DNA of 64,000 nucleotides from Atopsyche davidsoni (lineage: Eukaryota; Arthropoda; Insecta; Trichoptera; Hydrobiosidae), in assembly GCA_022113835.1 (NCBI GenBank), contig JAILWY010000026.1, forward strand, positions 6,475,001 to 6,539,000, read 5' to 3'. Position numbers and translations under genes: made by a program. Below are positions 39,390 to 49,723 of the stretch, in pieces; within the stretch, counting starts at the first letter, position 1; each line of letters opens with the position of its first letter. Below the pieces are notes generated by a model. That model searched no databases and was not told the origin of the DNA. It saw only the letters and a list, made by a program, of their open reading frames with translations.

Positions 39390-39585
39390 ATTCTAAACGT
39401 CAAAACGCTGCATAAAGTGCGACAAAAATATGTGAACAATACAAATAAAAAAAAAAAACATATTTTCAAACAAAAGTGCTCGTGAACAATTCAAGATTTC
39501 AAGCTTTGGATCGAGAATGGTGTCGGTGTGAGTGACGTCACAGCCGACGCTCCGGAAGTGCCCGCCCCCGCGCCCGCCCCCGCGC
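39390..39585 (+). promoter_or_regulatory. Putative 5' untranslated exon part with second CRE/ETS pair
   Basis: TTTTGTTTCAG ending at 39389 is a good splice acceptor, so an exon could start at 39390 and run into the coding start. It includes a short upstream ORF (ATG at 39517, stop after four codons). A second CRE, TGACGTCA (39533-39540), is followed by CCGGAAGT (39552-39559), repeating the CRE-then-ETS order of 39077-39094. Alternatively transcription starts here. GC content rises sharply from 39530 on. Confidence 0.45.
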
Positions 39586-39704
39586 ATGTCGCCCGCGCAC
39601 ACCCCCGGCAGCATGAAGGGCCGCCACCAGTTCCGGCGGAGGTTCAGCCTGCAGCCTTCCTTCCTCAAGGAGGAGCCCGAGGACGACCGGCGCGCCGCCC
39701 ACAA
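39586..39704 (+). CDS. Ras-like GTPase, coding exon 1
   Basis: Encodes the basic, proline-containing N-terminal extension (MKGRHQFRRRFSLQPSFLKE from the ATG at 39613). It ends ACAA|GTCAGT with the donor GT at 39705-39706, leaving two bases of a Lys codon (phase 2). The preferred start is 39613 by context. The ATG at 39586 is in frame, adds nine residues, and has C at -3. Confidence 0.82.
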
Positions 39705-42700
39705 GTCAGTACTGCAGTCCCGCCCGCCACTCATTTACGTTTTTATTTTCTCTCCGTCACAGACAGACGATCTTGACGTTTCTTTGCTTTCTTAAATCAT
39801 AGAATATTTTTTCAAATTCAAAATCGAGGGAATTTAAAAAAAAAATTTACTCCAAATACACTGATGCTTCAGATATTGCACCGATTTTATACGTTTGGTA
39901 AAAATATAAGTAATAAGATTTTTTTATTTCTATTTTTTAAACTCATAATTATTGCTAAAATAAATGGAATGTTAATATGCAGTATTGATTGAAAATATTC
40001 TTCACAGAACATGTTATCTTAAAGTTTTGACTGTCGACAATATTACCTCAATTCAAGCAAATAATACTGTTATCGTTTATTTTAACTGAAAATATTTTTA
40101 ATAGTAAAATTATTACTAAAAAAAATTATATTAAAAAAACATTTACTATATTATTTCAATTTTTTTTTTTTGGAATGTAGGTAACTTTACAGCTATTACT
40201 TCTGCACAGGTTACTTTTCTTGGCTTAATAAAAATATCTGATTTTGGGCTCAGAGGTCAAAAGTATGTACTTTTTCCATCAACAAATTAGTTTTGCCTAT
40301 TACGCACTGTACACAGTAAAACAAGATTACGAATTTAATCACTACAAAGGAGAACAGTATAAGAGATGATCGTGTTAAAAAAATCCCAAAGTTTTCTCAT
40401 CTAACGCTCCTAATTTTTCTCATCCCTTCTCTTGTAACTTGTTTTTTTCTCCATTATTACTTTGTTTCTTTTAAATAATATACTTCCCTTCATTATTACA
40501 CGGAGAAACTTCGTAAATTATTTCACCGTTTTTTTAAGGAACAAATTTAACGTATTCTCTAAATGGAAGTTAACCCTTAATAATTCTAATATTTAAAGAT
40601 TCTTTATTAATAAACCGTATTTTATTAAAACAGAAATGAACCTGGATTTGATTGTAAAACTCAACAATAATTTCTCTTAATATTATATTAATATTTACTT
40701 ATCGTTCATTACTCTTGTTATGATTTCAGACCCGATAGAAATGAAGACACGGTATCAAGTAGCGGTAACCTGTCCTCGAATAACGTCAGACACAAGATAG
40801 TGGTGATGGGAGCTGCTAAAGTCGGGAAATCTTCCATCATCACGCAGTTCCTCTATAACACCTTCTCACCCAAGTACAAGAGGACGGTCGAAGAAATGCA
40901 CCACGGAGACTTTGCCGTCCAGGGAGTCCACCTGACTCTGGATATTCTAGACACTTCTGGAAGCTTCGAGTTCCCTGCGATGCGGGCTTTGTCCATCTCC
41001 TCGGCGGATGCATTCATCCTCGTTTACGATGTGAATGATGCAGCTACTTTTGAAGAGGTCAGGATGATCAGAGATCAGATACACGAGACAAAAGCGAGTA
41101 CGGCGGTGCCTATTGTGGTGGTCGGGAACAAATTGGATATGGCAGATGAATCTAGGGAGGTTCGTACAAATTTTTTGACATTTTATTTGTATAAGAGTTT
41201 CCGTAAAATTCAAACTAAAACAATGCCCACATAAGTACTATTTAAAATACAAGCAAAATAAATGTAAAGTTTTCTTAGCAGTTGTAATGTTATAGTAAAT
41301 AAAACTGAAGGGTAGAATGCATAAAGGCAGTGTTAATATTTTTTATTCGTAACACACTTAGAACTAAGGTTAAAGCGAAACGTTAAAGTTAGACGTTGAA
41401 ATTAAACGTTAAAGTCAAACGTTAAAATAAGCATTAAAGTCAAACGTTAAAACTTAACTTTAAATTTAAACGTTAAAGTTAAACGATAGTATTTATATTT
41501 TAAATGCCTACACGAGTAAAAGTATAGTACTTATTTCAGTTTATTATTAATTCAACGCAATTTAAAAAACAAATGTGACTGTGTTATATTTGTCAATGTC
41601 TGTTTCTTTTTTTATGAAATAATGGATTAAATATAATTGCGATCAATATATTATTGTTATGCATGTTTAAATTCCCATATTAAAAGAGCAAGCAATAAAT
41701 ACAAACAATCAAATAATACCTGTATTTCAATAATACTTTGACTGCAGTTTATTTCTTCTATATTAATGCAATTTTGATAATTTTAATGAAATAAAAGTAA
41801 AAAATAATCTTAACACAGTAGTACTCAAAGCGATATTGGACATCGCTGACATCAAAGTTACTATTTTTAAATTAAATACCCTTTGCTTAGTTACCAAGCG
41901 AAACAATTAATTGGTCTTGTATTCACTGTAAAAGTTAAGCGTTTCGAAAGTAGCTCCTCAAACAATGTCGTACTTCTTAGTGCTCGCTACTCACAGGGAA
42001 GTCGTACTTTTCCTTTCATTCACAGCTGTGACTGGGGGTATTAATTTAATCCACGTGTGCCTCTGCGGGTACAGCGTGGGATAATGGCCGCGAGTGGAAT
42101 TAATTTATGAGGTAAATTCGCAAGGAAAGCCTTTGATAATGTGCCATTGGGTCGCTACTTTTTTGTGAAATTAATAATACGTCTACAATCATTTTTCTTT
42201 CAAAAGATATTTAAGATTCAAAAAATTTTATTTTTGTTTACAAAGACCGCGCTCATTAAATCTTTGTATTTCGGGTTAAATATCATAATTCACAGCAACA
42301 TTATGATGTAATAAAAACGCCGGTATTTTTATTGTATTCAATTAAAATTAAGAAATAATATATTTTTTATAGATAATTGATAAAAATTTCTGGTTGAAAA
42401 ATGAAACAAACAAAAATATCGCAAGAACCATTTTTTAATATAATTTTTTTTTAAGTATAAAATATATTTTAATTATTTAATTAGTTTTTTTCGCAAAAGG
42501 ATAGGTTTATTCATAAAAAAAAAACTTTTATTAGAAAGGCGATGTTGGTTTCAACTAACGTTGTCTAAAGTCTTTGTATCTTGTTATAATGAAAAATGAA
42601 GCTTCCTATAAGCAAAAAACTTGTAATATTCTTTCTACATTCACAGTAATTTTTCCGCGTAAAATAGCTCGAATAATATATTTGACCGATTAAAAAAAAC

Positions 42701-44017
42701 GTGCATAATAATTTGTAAAAAATGTCAAACGGGAATTTTGATATTCGCTTTATGAATTAAATTGGAAATCGGAAGGTTATAGTCGTAAACCGTAGATAAA
42801 ATCTGAAATTTATCGATACGGGTGGGAATATCAGGTATTCTCACCTTTTGTAATTCGCATTCAGAGTGTAATGTAATATTTTACGGGCACTTATTTCTGC
42901 CAAAACGAACGCACCGGGAGGTAACTGAGAGCCGAAAAAGCATGAAACATCGCCATTTTTATTCGTAATAAAATTTCCCCATATCCTCCGATTCCTCCGA
43001 CCGAGTAATTGGGTCGCAGCCCGGGCGGGGGTCCATCGTCTCCGGCGGAAGCACCCCTGGGGCCGCAGCTTCTACGCTGGGGAACCTTATCCCCAGTGAA
43101 GACCAGGGGAGGAAGTACCCCCAAAAACGTCCTTGAGAGTGATCGAGTAATTAGAGGAAAATTTATTAGCTTCTTTAGTTTTCAAAAAAAATATGCACAA
43201 AATAGCTTGCGATTAATTTTTATTTTAAATGTTGGCGAAACCGGTCACCAATAAAAATTAACACGTGGAAAAATCACTCAAGTAATTTATTTAAAATAAT
43301 AATATGAAATTCCACCAAGTACTCTCTGGCAAAAATATTGATAACTTATATATTATATATTAATTGTGATCCGTTAATTCATAAAGATGATTTAGAATTT
43401 AGAATCGTCTGCGTAATAATGGAGGTGTTACGTTTGATATTATTAGTTTTACAGTCGTTATATTGATAAAATCAACTAATCAAATACTCACTACAAATCT
43501 AGATCAAAATATTACTATATATATTTATTTTTTTTAATTTTAAATAATAACATTCTAATAATGAAATATGTAATGTTGTTGTCATTAAATAAAACACATA
43601 CTCATTATTTAATTGAAAATTAAATCTGACTGCTTGGGTGATAAATCACACGCATAGCTGGAATTCTGACGTAATTTGGGGAGACAAAAGTATAGTAACA
43701 TCATCATGTTCCAGATGGACTATGACACAACCGAGTCGGTCGTGACGGTGGACTGGGAGAACGGCTTCGTGGAGGCTTCCGCCAAGGATAGCACAAACAT
43801 CACCCAAGTCTTCAAGGAGCTCCTCACCCAAGCCAAGGTCAAGTACAACCTCAGCCCGGCGCTCCGGCGGCGGCGGCGTCAGTCTCTGCCCCCCGCCCCC
43901 GCCGGAGCACCCCCCGCCCCCGCCGCAACCGTCCCCTCTCCCGCGCAGCTTGCCCACCTGCAGCAGATCCGCGAGAGGCACGCGGGTGGCAAGCGGAACT
44001 CCTGCATCATCTCTTAA
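39586..44017 (+). CDS. Ras-family small GTPase, Dexras/Rhes (RASD)-like
   Basis: Three exons (39586-39704, 40730-41159, 43715-44017) splice in frame to 283 residues from the ATG at 39586, or 274 from 39613. The second ATG has the better context (A at -3). In 274-residue numbering: P-loop GAAKVGKSS near 58-66, effector region with RTVEEMH, DTSGSF at 105-110, NKLD at 164-167, SAKD before the tail, and C-terminal CIIS. The DTSG in place of DTAGQ is also typical of Dexras1 and Rhes and predicts weak intrinsic hydrolysis. The basic N-terminal extension, the long Arg/Pro/Ala tail and the total length (Dexras1 about 281, Rhes about 266) fit RASD better than classical Ras. CAAX implies prenylation and membrane attachment. 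The exact orthologue name is uncertain. Confidence 0.92.
39705..40729 (+). other. Ras-like GTPase intron 1
   Basis: GTCAGT donor at 39705 and TGATTTCAG acceptor ending at 40729. AT-rich with T-rich runs and no other feature seen. Confidence 0.8.
40730..41159 (+). CDS. Ras-like GTPase, coding exon 2 (G1-G4 motifs)
   Basis: Starts by completing the Lys codon split by intron 1, then encodes a Ser/Asn-rich linker and most of the G domain: HKIVVMGAAKVGKSS, the effector loop, LDILDTSGSF and VVVGNKLDMADESRE. It ends GAG|GTTCGT, phase 0. Reading through the donor meets a stop at 41232, which supports splicing here. Exon GC content is far above that of the flanking introns. Confidence 0.93.
41160..43714 (+). 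other. Ras-like GTPase intron 2
   Basis: Donor GTTCGT at 41160, acceptor ATGTTCCAG ending at 43714. Contains the AAACGTTAAAGTT repeat at 41374-41488 and a GC-richer patch at 43000-43130 that I cannot assign. Confidence 0.8.
41374..41488. repeat. Degenerate ~12-bp tandem repeat (AAACGTTAAAGT)
   Basis: About eight imperfect copies of AAACGTTAAAGT(T/C), including AAATTAAACGTTAAAGTC and TTTAAACGTTAAAGTTAAAC, lie within intron 2. Confidence 0.85.
43715..44017 (+). CDS. Ras-like GTPase, coding exon 3 (G5, tail, CAAX)
   Basis: Begins at ATGGACTATG directly after a TTCCAG acceptor and keeps phase 0. Encodes the G5 region VEASAKD, the last G-domain helix (FKELLTQAKVKYNL), an arginine run (RRRRR), a 30-residue Pro/Ala segment, and the C-terminal GGKRNSCIIS before TAA at 44015-44017. 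The arginine run and CAAX together look like a membrane-targeting tail. The Pro/Ala part is very GC-rich. Confidence 0.92.
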   Translation: MDYDTTESVVTVDWENGFVEASAKDSTNITQVFKELLTQAKVKYNLSPALRRRRRQSLPPAPAGAPPAPAATVPSPAQLAHLQQIRERHAGGKRNSCIIS

Positions 44018-44342
44018 GGGAACTTCCATGCAACCGTAACACCGCCGCTGAGAACTGTGACGCCCAGCACTGGAGTCATTACACTGTTGAGTACTCGTCA
44101 AGTCGACATAACCAACAAAAAAAAACATGTAAAAACTTTCCTTAAGAATCGATGCATTCATCGTTACAAGAAACATTGTTTTATAATTTATTCAACGTCT
44201 CAGATAAATTTGGTATTTCAGATATGTAACCCTTTTGGTATTCGGCACTCTATTCCGAATAATCTGGTTTCTTTCAGTGCTGAATGATGACACTAATAAT
44301 ATATATATTTAATAAGCAAACTTATTATCAGTCATTAAACTG

Positions 44343-44348
44343 AATAAA
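44343..44348 (+). terminator. Likely poly(A) signal of the Ras-like gene
   Basis: First AATAAA downstream of the stop (326 nt into the 3' UTR), with a T/G-rich element about 40-50 nt later (CTTTGTTAGCAGTGTTACC). Further AATAAA words near 44432 and 44551 could give longer transcripts. Confidence 0.5.
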
Positions 44349-44370
44349 AAATGATTTTCTCGATAATATT

Positions 44371-47300
44371 AACTATTGCATCTTTGTTAGCAGTGTTACC
44401 AAAGTAAAGGTGAAATTGCACGGTTAGTCGTAATAAACCTCTTTAATTAAAACTTCAATACACATATATATCAATAGCATCACTACGATTACTATCACTA
44501 TGATTTAATATTTAAAACAGATTTTGAATATACTAATAAAACTACCTATCCAATAAAACTCTAAAATCTAAACTTTATAGCCGGAATTCACCCAACAATG
44601 TGAGGTTAAAAAGGAAACTTTCACTTTGTTACTTCAAAAAATCCATATTTTCTTGGATTCTTTTGTGAAAATAGATGTGTTTTTTAAAGCATTATTTAAA
44701 TACTCAGACATCAAATCATGCGTCTGAATATATTGAATTCGTCAAAACGATTTTTTCTCAATAATCAAAAATGATATTTATCAAAATATACAAGAAATTT
44801 GACAAATTGATCACATCTGCTAAAAAGATAAGTTTTGATATATGTTGAAATATTTAATTAGTTCACCGGTGATATCAAATGTTTGTAGTTTTTTCTACGC
44901 AGAAAACACCGTGAAAGCTGCCACACCTAAATGTATTCTTGAGAACTTCTTATTTGAATAATTAATATTAACCAAGGCAGCTAAGTAGTTCTCGCCTAGA
45001 GTGTAAAGCTCTTCACCGTATGATATGTGAAACATCGTATGTCTACATATATGCTCGGTGGCGTTGTCATTTAAGTCACGGTGTGAGGTTCTTCTATAGG
45101 CCTACGGTCTTCTGTATAAAGTGCTTAATTGAAAAAATCTACAAGGAGTGTTTAGTAGTGGTGTTGTCGCTCATTTGGAGCTCGTGCCCACTCCTAACCG
45201 CAGTCTGAAAACATTTTATGTATTTTAAAGTGATGGGGAAATGAATGCTAATACTTAGTGATTAGAAATAATGTATTTGAATATCGTGAGCTTCTTCGTT
45301 TTGATATTGTGATTTATCGGAAAACTGGATGACGTATGACGTATATATCGAGTGGAAATAGAGGTAAGTAATTTCAAAATATATTGTACTCCAAATATAT
45401 GCAGTAAAAAGAAGATCGTTTATTGTTCATATAAAAAGTGTTATAATGATGAGATAATATATATAAGTAATCTTTTCAGTGTATGATGTAATTAATAATT
45501 GGTCGTTTACGTGTAATTTCTTTAAAATAAATGGATTAAGGTCAAAATTCATATAAAAAACATAATAAATATATATTTTATTTAATGTTTTGACATTTGT
45601 TTTACTTGCATATATTATTATACACTAGTATAAATTTCTGTGTGAATAATGAAATAAATTTCAACTCACACATGGAATTTCTCATTTAACTGAATAAGAT
45701 ATGAATTTTATTATACATAATACATATATAAATTGTGTTTATCAATTAAAATGTGGTTTGAAAAGTTATCTGTTTTTTTGTTTCCAATTTATAAAAGTGT
45801 GTGAATGTTGTTTAAATGAAAGACATATCATAAGAAGTTCTTTTAAATTCTGTGACCATTTTTTAAGGAAAGAAGTGTTTGATGTGCTCCCATTCTATCT
45901 TCATACTTAGTAGTGCGACTTATACGCAACCCCCAATACTATTAGTTTTATATATTTATCCCTATATATTTAACTCTAAGAAATACATGATATACTTAAT
46001 ACGTTCTTTGTAAATTTGGAATATACTGTAAATAAAAGGACAGAAATGACATGAGAAGATACGGGTAGTAGATAGTAAAGATCCATTAACTTAAATGAAC
46101 AATTGTGTCATTAATTTTTTTCACGAATAAAGATAAAACAATTCGTTTTGGAACATCCTATCATTATGATTATGTATCGATTAATTTCAAAGTCTAGCTA
46201 GAATTTTAAACAAGTCTGTTCATTTATAAATTTGAATTGTTTTTTTTTTATTTCAACTGTGTTCATGAACTAAATTTATACGTGAAAATTATATTGTGCA
46301 CAAAGGAATTATTACCAGACGAAGGACAACGTAAGCACGTTCCATAATTTCAATATTGTTTCACCCTTCAAAGACTTTTATCTCCAATTAAGAATCTATC
46401 GAAACCTGAGGGTAATTTTAAATAGCGATGTTAAATATAAAATCATAATTTCCATAACATCACAAGATCAGCTCGAACCCGGGTCCAATTTTAATATAAT
46501 TTTACTCAAATTTGAAAATAGCTTTTCCTGCACTCATTCCTTCCCTGACAATAAATGTGTCATGCAGATGGTCTAAACGTTTTCGTTTGAGCTTTGGCAA
46601 CCTTTTCAAAATTAATGGGAACAAAAAGAAATGGCAGGTTAGAGTGTCTAAGAGAATTAGGAAAATTATTGAGTAGAATGGATTTTCGAGATGGACAATC
46701 TTTGAATTCGACTGACTAAAAGGTATTGAATTTCAGAATGTACTTCTAATGTGAGGATAAGGCCAAATATTATAATGATAATAAATATCCGATTGGATGT
46801 ATTTTTTCCACTCTTAATATTATTTAGAAGTATCCGCACATAATAAGGAATTAATGGACGTTGAAACATTGATACGTCGATCGGAAAGAATGCGGTCGAA
46901 AATAATTTGATTAAAAATCTTAAATTTATTCTAAAGATTTCTTTACTAGCATTTACCCTTTGTCATAATTGACAAAATTTAAAATAAAAAAAATATTAAA
47001 GTAACCTTATAATATCTACAATATAATACTATTATCAAGATACTTGGATCGCTTATTTATCTTTTCTCCTAACTGTAAGTTTATAAAAAAAATTATCGGT
47101 ATATAAACAGAATACGCCTGAAATGTATTTTAAAAACATTTTAATATTTCTACTCTACATTTTAATTACCACTAAAACAAATCTAATTTATTGATATAAC
47201 CAAATCGACATTTAACGTGTATATCAATTTGTTGTAACCCTGTGATTTCAGAGAAGCGATTGCGTATTCGGATTCCCACATAATATTCTATCATGAATGA

Positions 47301-48720
47301 AATTCCGAATCAAGGTTTTTATTAAAGGTTATTTTTAGTTATTTCCTATCGTAGACCATTGTCCTGATTCCATTACGCCCCATTGTAGCCCCAATAACCC
47401 GTACAAAATCAAGCAGTCTCCCCGGGCGGCCTCAGCCTCGGCATGTCGATCGACACGTACACCAAAGCCTTGTTTTGTTACGTAAACGTAAATAACCGGA
47501 TCTATTCACGAAATATTCCCATTGATTCATCAATTAAAAAAAAAATTGATTCGAGTAATATAATAATCAGTATAATATATTAATCCTTCGTACCGGTTAA
47601 AATTTGAAGATATCTTATTTTTTTTTAAATACGGTGTGCATTATATTTTTCAAAATATTATTATCAATATTTGTATTCTCATAACTTTATAAGTAATTAA
47701 TATGCTGCAAATAGTTACGCCGATAACTTGTAAAACTGATTAAATGTTTTAAATCTTAACTTATTGCAGGTATTTCAGGATTAAAATTTAAATTATATAA
47801 AAATAGTTTTTAATTATGTCAAATATTTCGGAATGAAATAGATTTTATCAAACAAAAGTATTTGGCTTTGTAGATATTCTCTTAAGCTTTTTGAAAATTT
47901 AAGCAGACATTACAATATAAACACTGTAAACTAAACCCAAATAATATCAAGATAATTTAATACTGATTTCAAATATATTATGATATATACCTATTTCACA
48001 AAAAAAGAATATTTAATATGATTGAAGTTCGTACATAATTATACATTTAGTCAAAAACTTTGTACATAAAACTAAATATTGTAGCTGTAATACACATGGG
48101 TGGTTAAAAAAATATTGACGTGATATGTTAAATTGATGTTACATGTTTAACTAGAATGATAAATCAAAAAATATATATTTTTGCTTTTTACTTACTTTAT
48201 CATTGAATGCTTTGTACGACTAATTTATTAAGTATTTTGGTAATAATAAACACTAAAACCGCTGCTTACTTAATTTAATTTTTAGAGTTTATTAAAAATT
48301 GAACACTAAACATGATATTTTTTTATTAAACATAAACTGCGTAAATTTCCTGTAATAGAATCTAGAAAAAAATCGGTTTTCTTTTAAGTTATCGAAATGA
48401 TTAACTATCCGCTGGTACTTCAAATTTTATCATTTATCGACGTACATAATAATTTGCACACATTTGTAATTTTGTGCATGAGCATAACAAAGTTAAAATA
48501 ATATCAGATAATATTGCAAAAAAAAAACAATGGCATTGCAATGCAAAAGAGCCTGAGTATTCCAAAGATGCATTTGTTCCCAAATCCCCGTCCCTTTGTG
48601 TGAAAACACAAAGTTCCTTATCCACCTACTTAACGTCCTATCTTTTCCGGACTCTTATTATTTTCTAGAGATATTTTTCTTTCTGACCTTTGAAGCCTTA
48701 ATCCGCTTTTCTCTAAAGCT
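44371..48720. other. AT-rich stretch downstream of the Ras-like gene
   Basis: No gene supported. A strong donor-like word (GAG|GTAAGT, about 45361) follows a GC-richer patch at 45040-45200, but no matching coding frame is visible. A 12-bp perfect palindrome TGTCGATCGACA lies near 47444. Confidence 0.55.
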
Positions 48721-48724
48721 GCTC

Positions 48725-49030
48725 CCGGTAAACAAAGAATCGACTGTGTACGCTCGCGGGCATGCGCTCTGCGCCGGGCCACCTCTGCGCTGCTATTCGC
48801 GCAATCAAAATTATGTCAGAGTAAACCGCACATCACAATAAGGTCCCTCCCCGCAGGTCCGTCCAGGTGACGTCACAGGTGCTGTGGCTACGGCCGGTTC
48901 GTGCGGTCGGCTTCCGTTATAAATCACACCCTGTATTCATGGCCTCCCCTCCCCGCTGCATGCGTATGACAGCCTCCGCGATCAAATATGAATGTGCGGC
49001 TGAAAATTCGCACGTGCATTATTGAGACCG
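48725..49030 (+). promoter_or_regulatory. Isolated GC-rich CRE / E-box / TATA cluster
   Basis: CAGGTG, a full CRE (48868-48875) and a second CAGGTG are fused as CAGGTGACGTCACAGGTG. A TATAAA word follows at 48918-48923, about 45 bp downstream, and GCACGTGC lies near 49010. The surrounding 300 bp are CpG-rich in an AT-rich background. It could be a promoter for an unseen transcript or a distal enhancer. The only ORF after the TATA word is a 27-codon frame. Confidence 0.4.
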
Positions 49031-49152
49031 CAGATTATTAATTCACACGAGTCGTGCTATGTCAACAACGTATTTTATAATCACAGATTTCATTTAGCCT
49101 GTGAAAAATTATGCCACTGTACAAAATTATATTGTTATTTACTTAATAATGA

Positions 49153-49452
49153 TTAACACGTTGACAGCCAATAGGATTTCCGTAAAATGTCCAAAAATGG
49201 TTTTTACGTTTTTAGGTTTATTTTAATATAATATTTAATATTTTTATCGGCCATATCGAAGGAAGATAGAAGAGGGCCGTGCCGGTCATGTTCAATAGTA
49301 GTTTAATACAGGGCGCATGGCCGACGGGCAGAATGACAAGCTAAATTCAGGTATGTCGTCGCTATGTGTCGGCCACCGGTGGCCGACGCGGCCCAATTGG
49401 AATACCTCCGTGTCGGCCACCGGTGGCTGACACGGCAGTCAACGTGTTTTAA
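49153..49452. mobile_element. TTAA-bounded miniature element (piggyBac-type target)
   Basis: Left end TTAACACGTTGACAGCC, right end GGCAGTCAACGTGTTTTAA. The ends are inverted repeats of about 14 bp inside TTAA at 49153-49156 and 49449-49452, the target typical of piggyBac and some Kolobok elements. It has no transposase frame. Near the right end are two palindromes: GTCGGCCACCGGTGGCCGAC, perfect, 49368-49387, and a 28-bp one with one mismatched pair at 49408-49435. The family is a guess based on the TTAA. Confidence 0.7.
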
Positions 49453-49723
49453 GTACATTTTTTCAAATATTGAAAATTGATTAAAGGAACTCTTAGAAAA
49501 AAAATCATCATGATTTGTGTGGGATTTGATCGCACATCCACAAGCTTACATGGTCGGTGAATTAACAATTATACCAACGAATCACTAGTACTAAGCAAGA
49601 ATTTTTAACAATCATATCTTATAAGTGAAACAACGTACTTATTATGTATCCCACACAAATCACGATGATATTTTTCTGAAAGTTTCTTTAATCAATTTTC
49701 AATATTTGAAAAAATGTACTTAA
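49449..49723. mobile_element. TTAA-bounded foldback element with degenerate tRNA-like core
   Basis: TTAAGTACATTTTTTCAAAT at 49449 is matched by its reverse complement ending at 49723 with TTAA. The inverted repeats continue through TTGAAAATTGATTAAAG and reach a TGTGTGGGA/TCCCACACA pair, about 75 bp in all. Inside, on the minus strand at about 49509-49586, is a decayed version of the tRNA-like body seen at 1850-1927 (CACCGACCATGTAAGCTTGT). It is therefore a diverged member of the 1784-3432 family and shares its left TTAA with the element at 49153-49452. Confidence 0.75.

Noticed and set aside
39532..39585. Upstream extension of Ras exon 1 beginning with GTG
   Set aside because: A GTG start is not expected in an animal mRNA; the in-frame ATGs at 39586 and 39613 are preferred.
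43646..44176. 176-codon minus-strand frame over Ras exon 3
   Set aside because: Antisense shadow of the GC-rich coding exon; the + strand protein is unmistakable.
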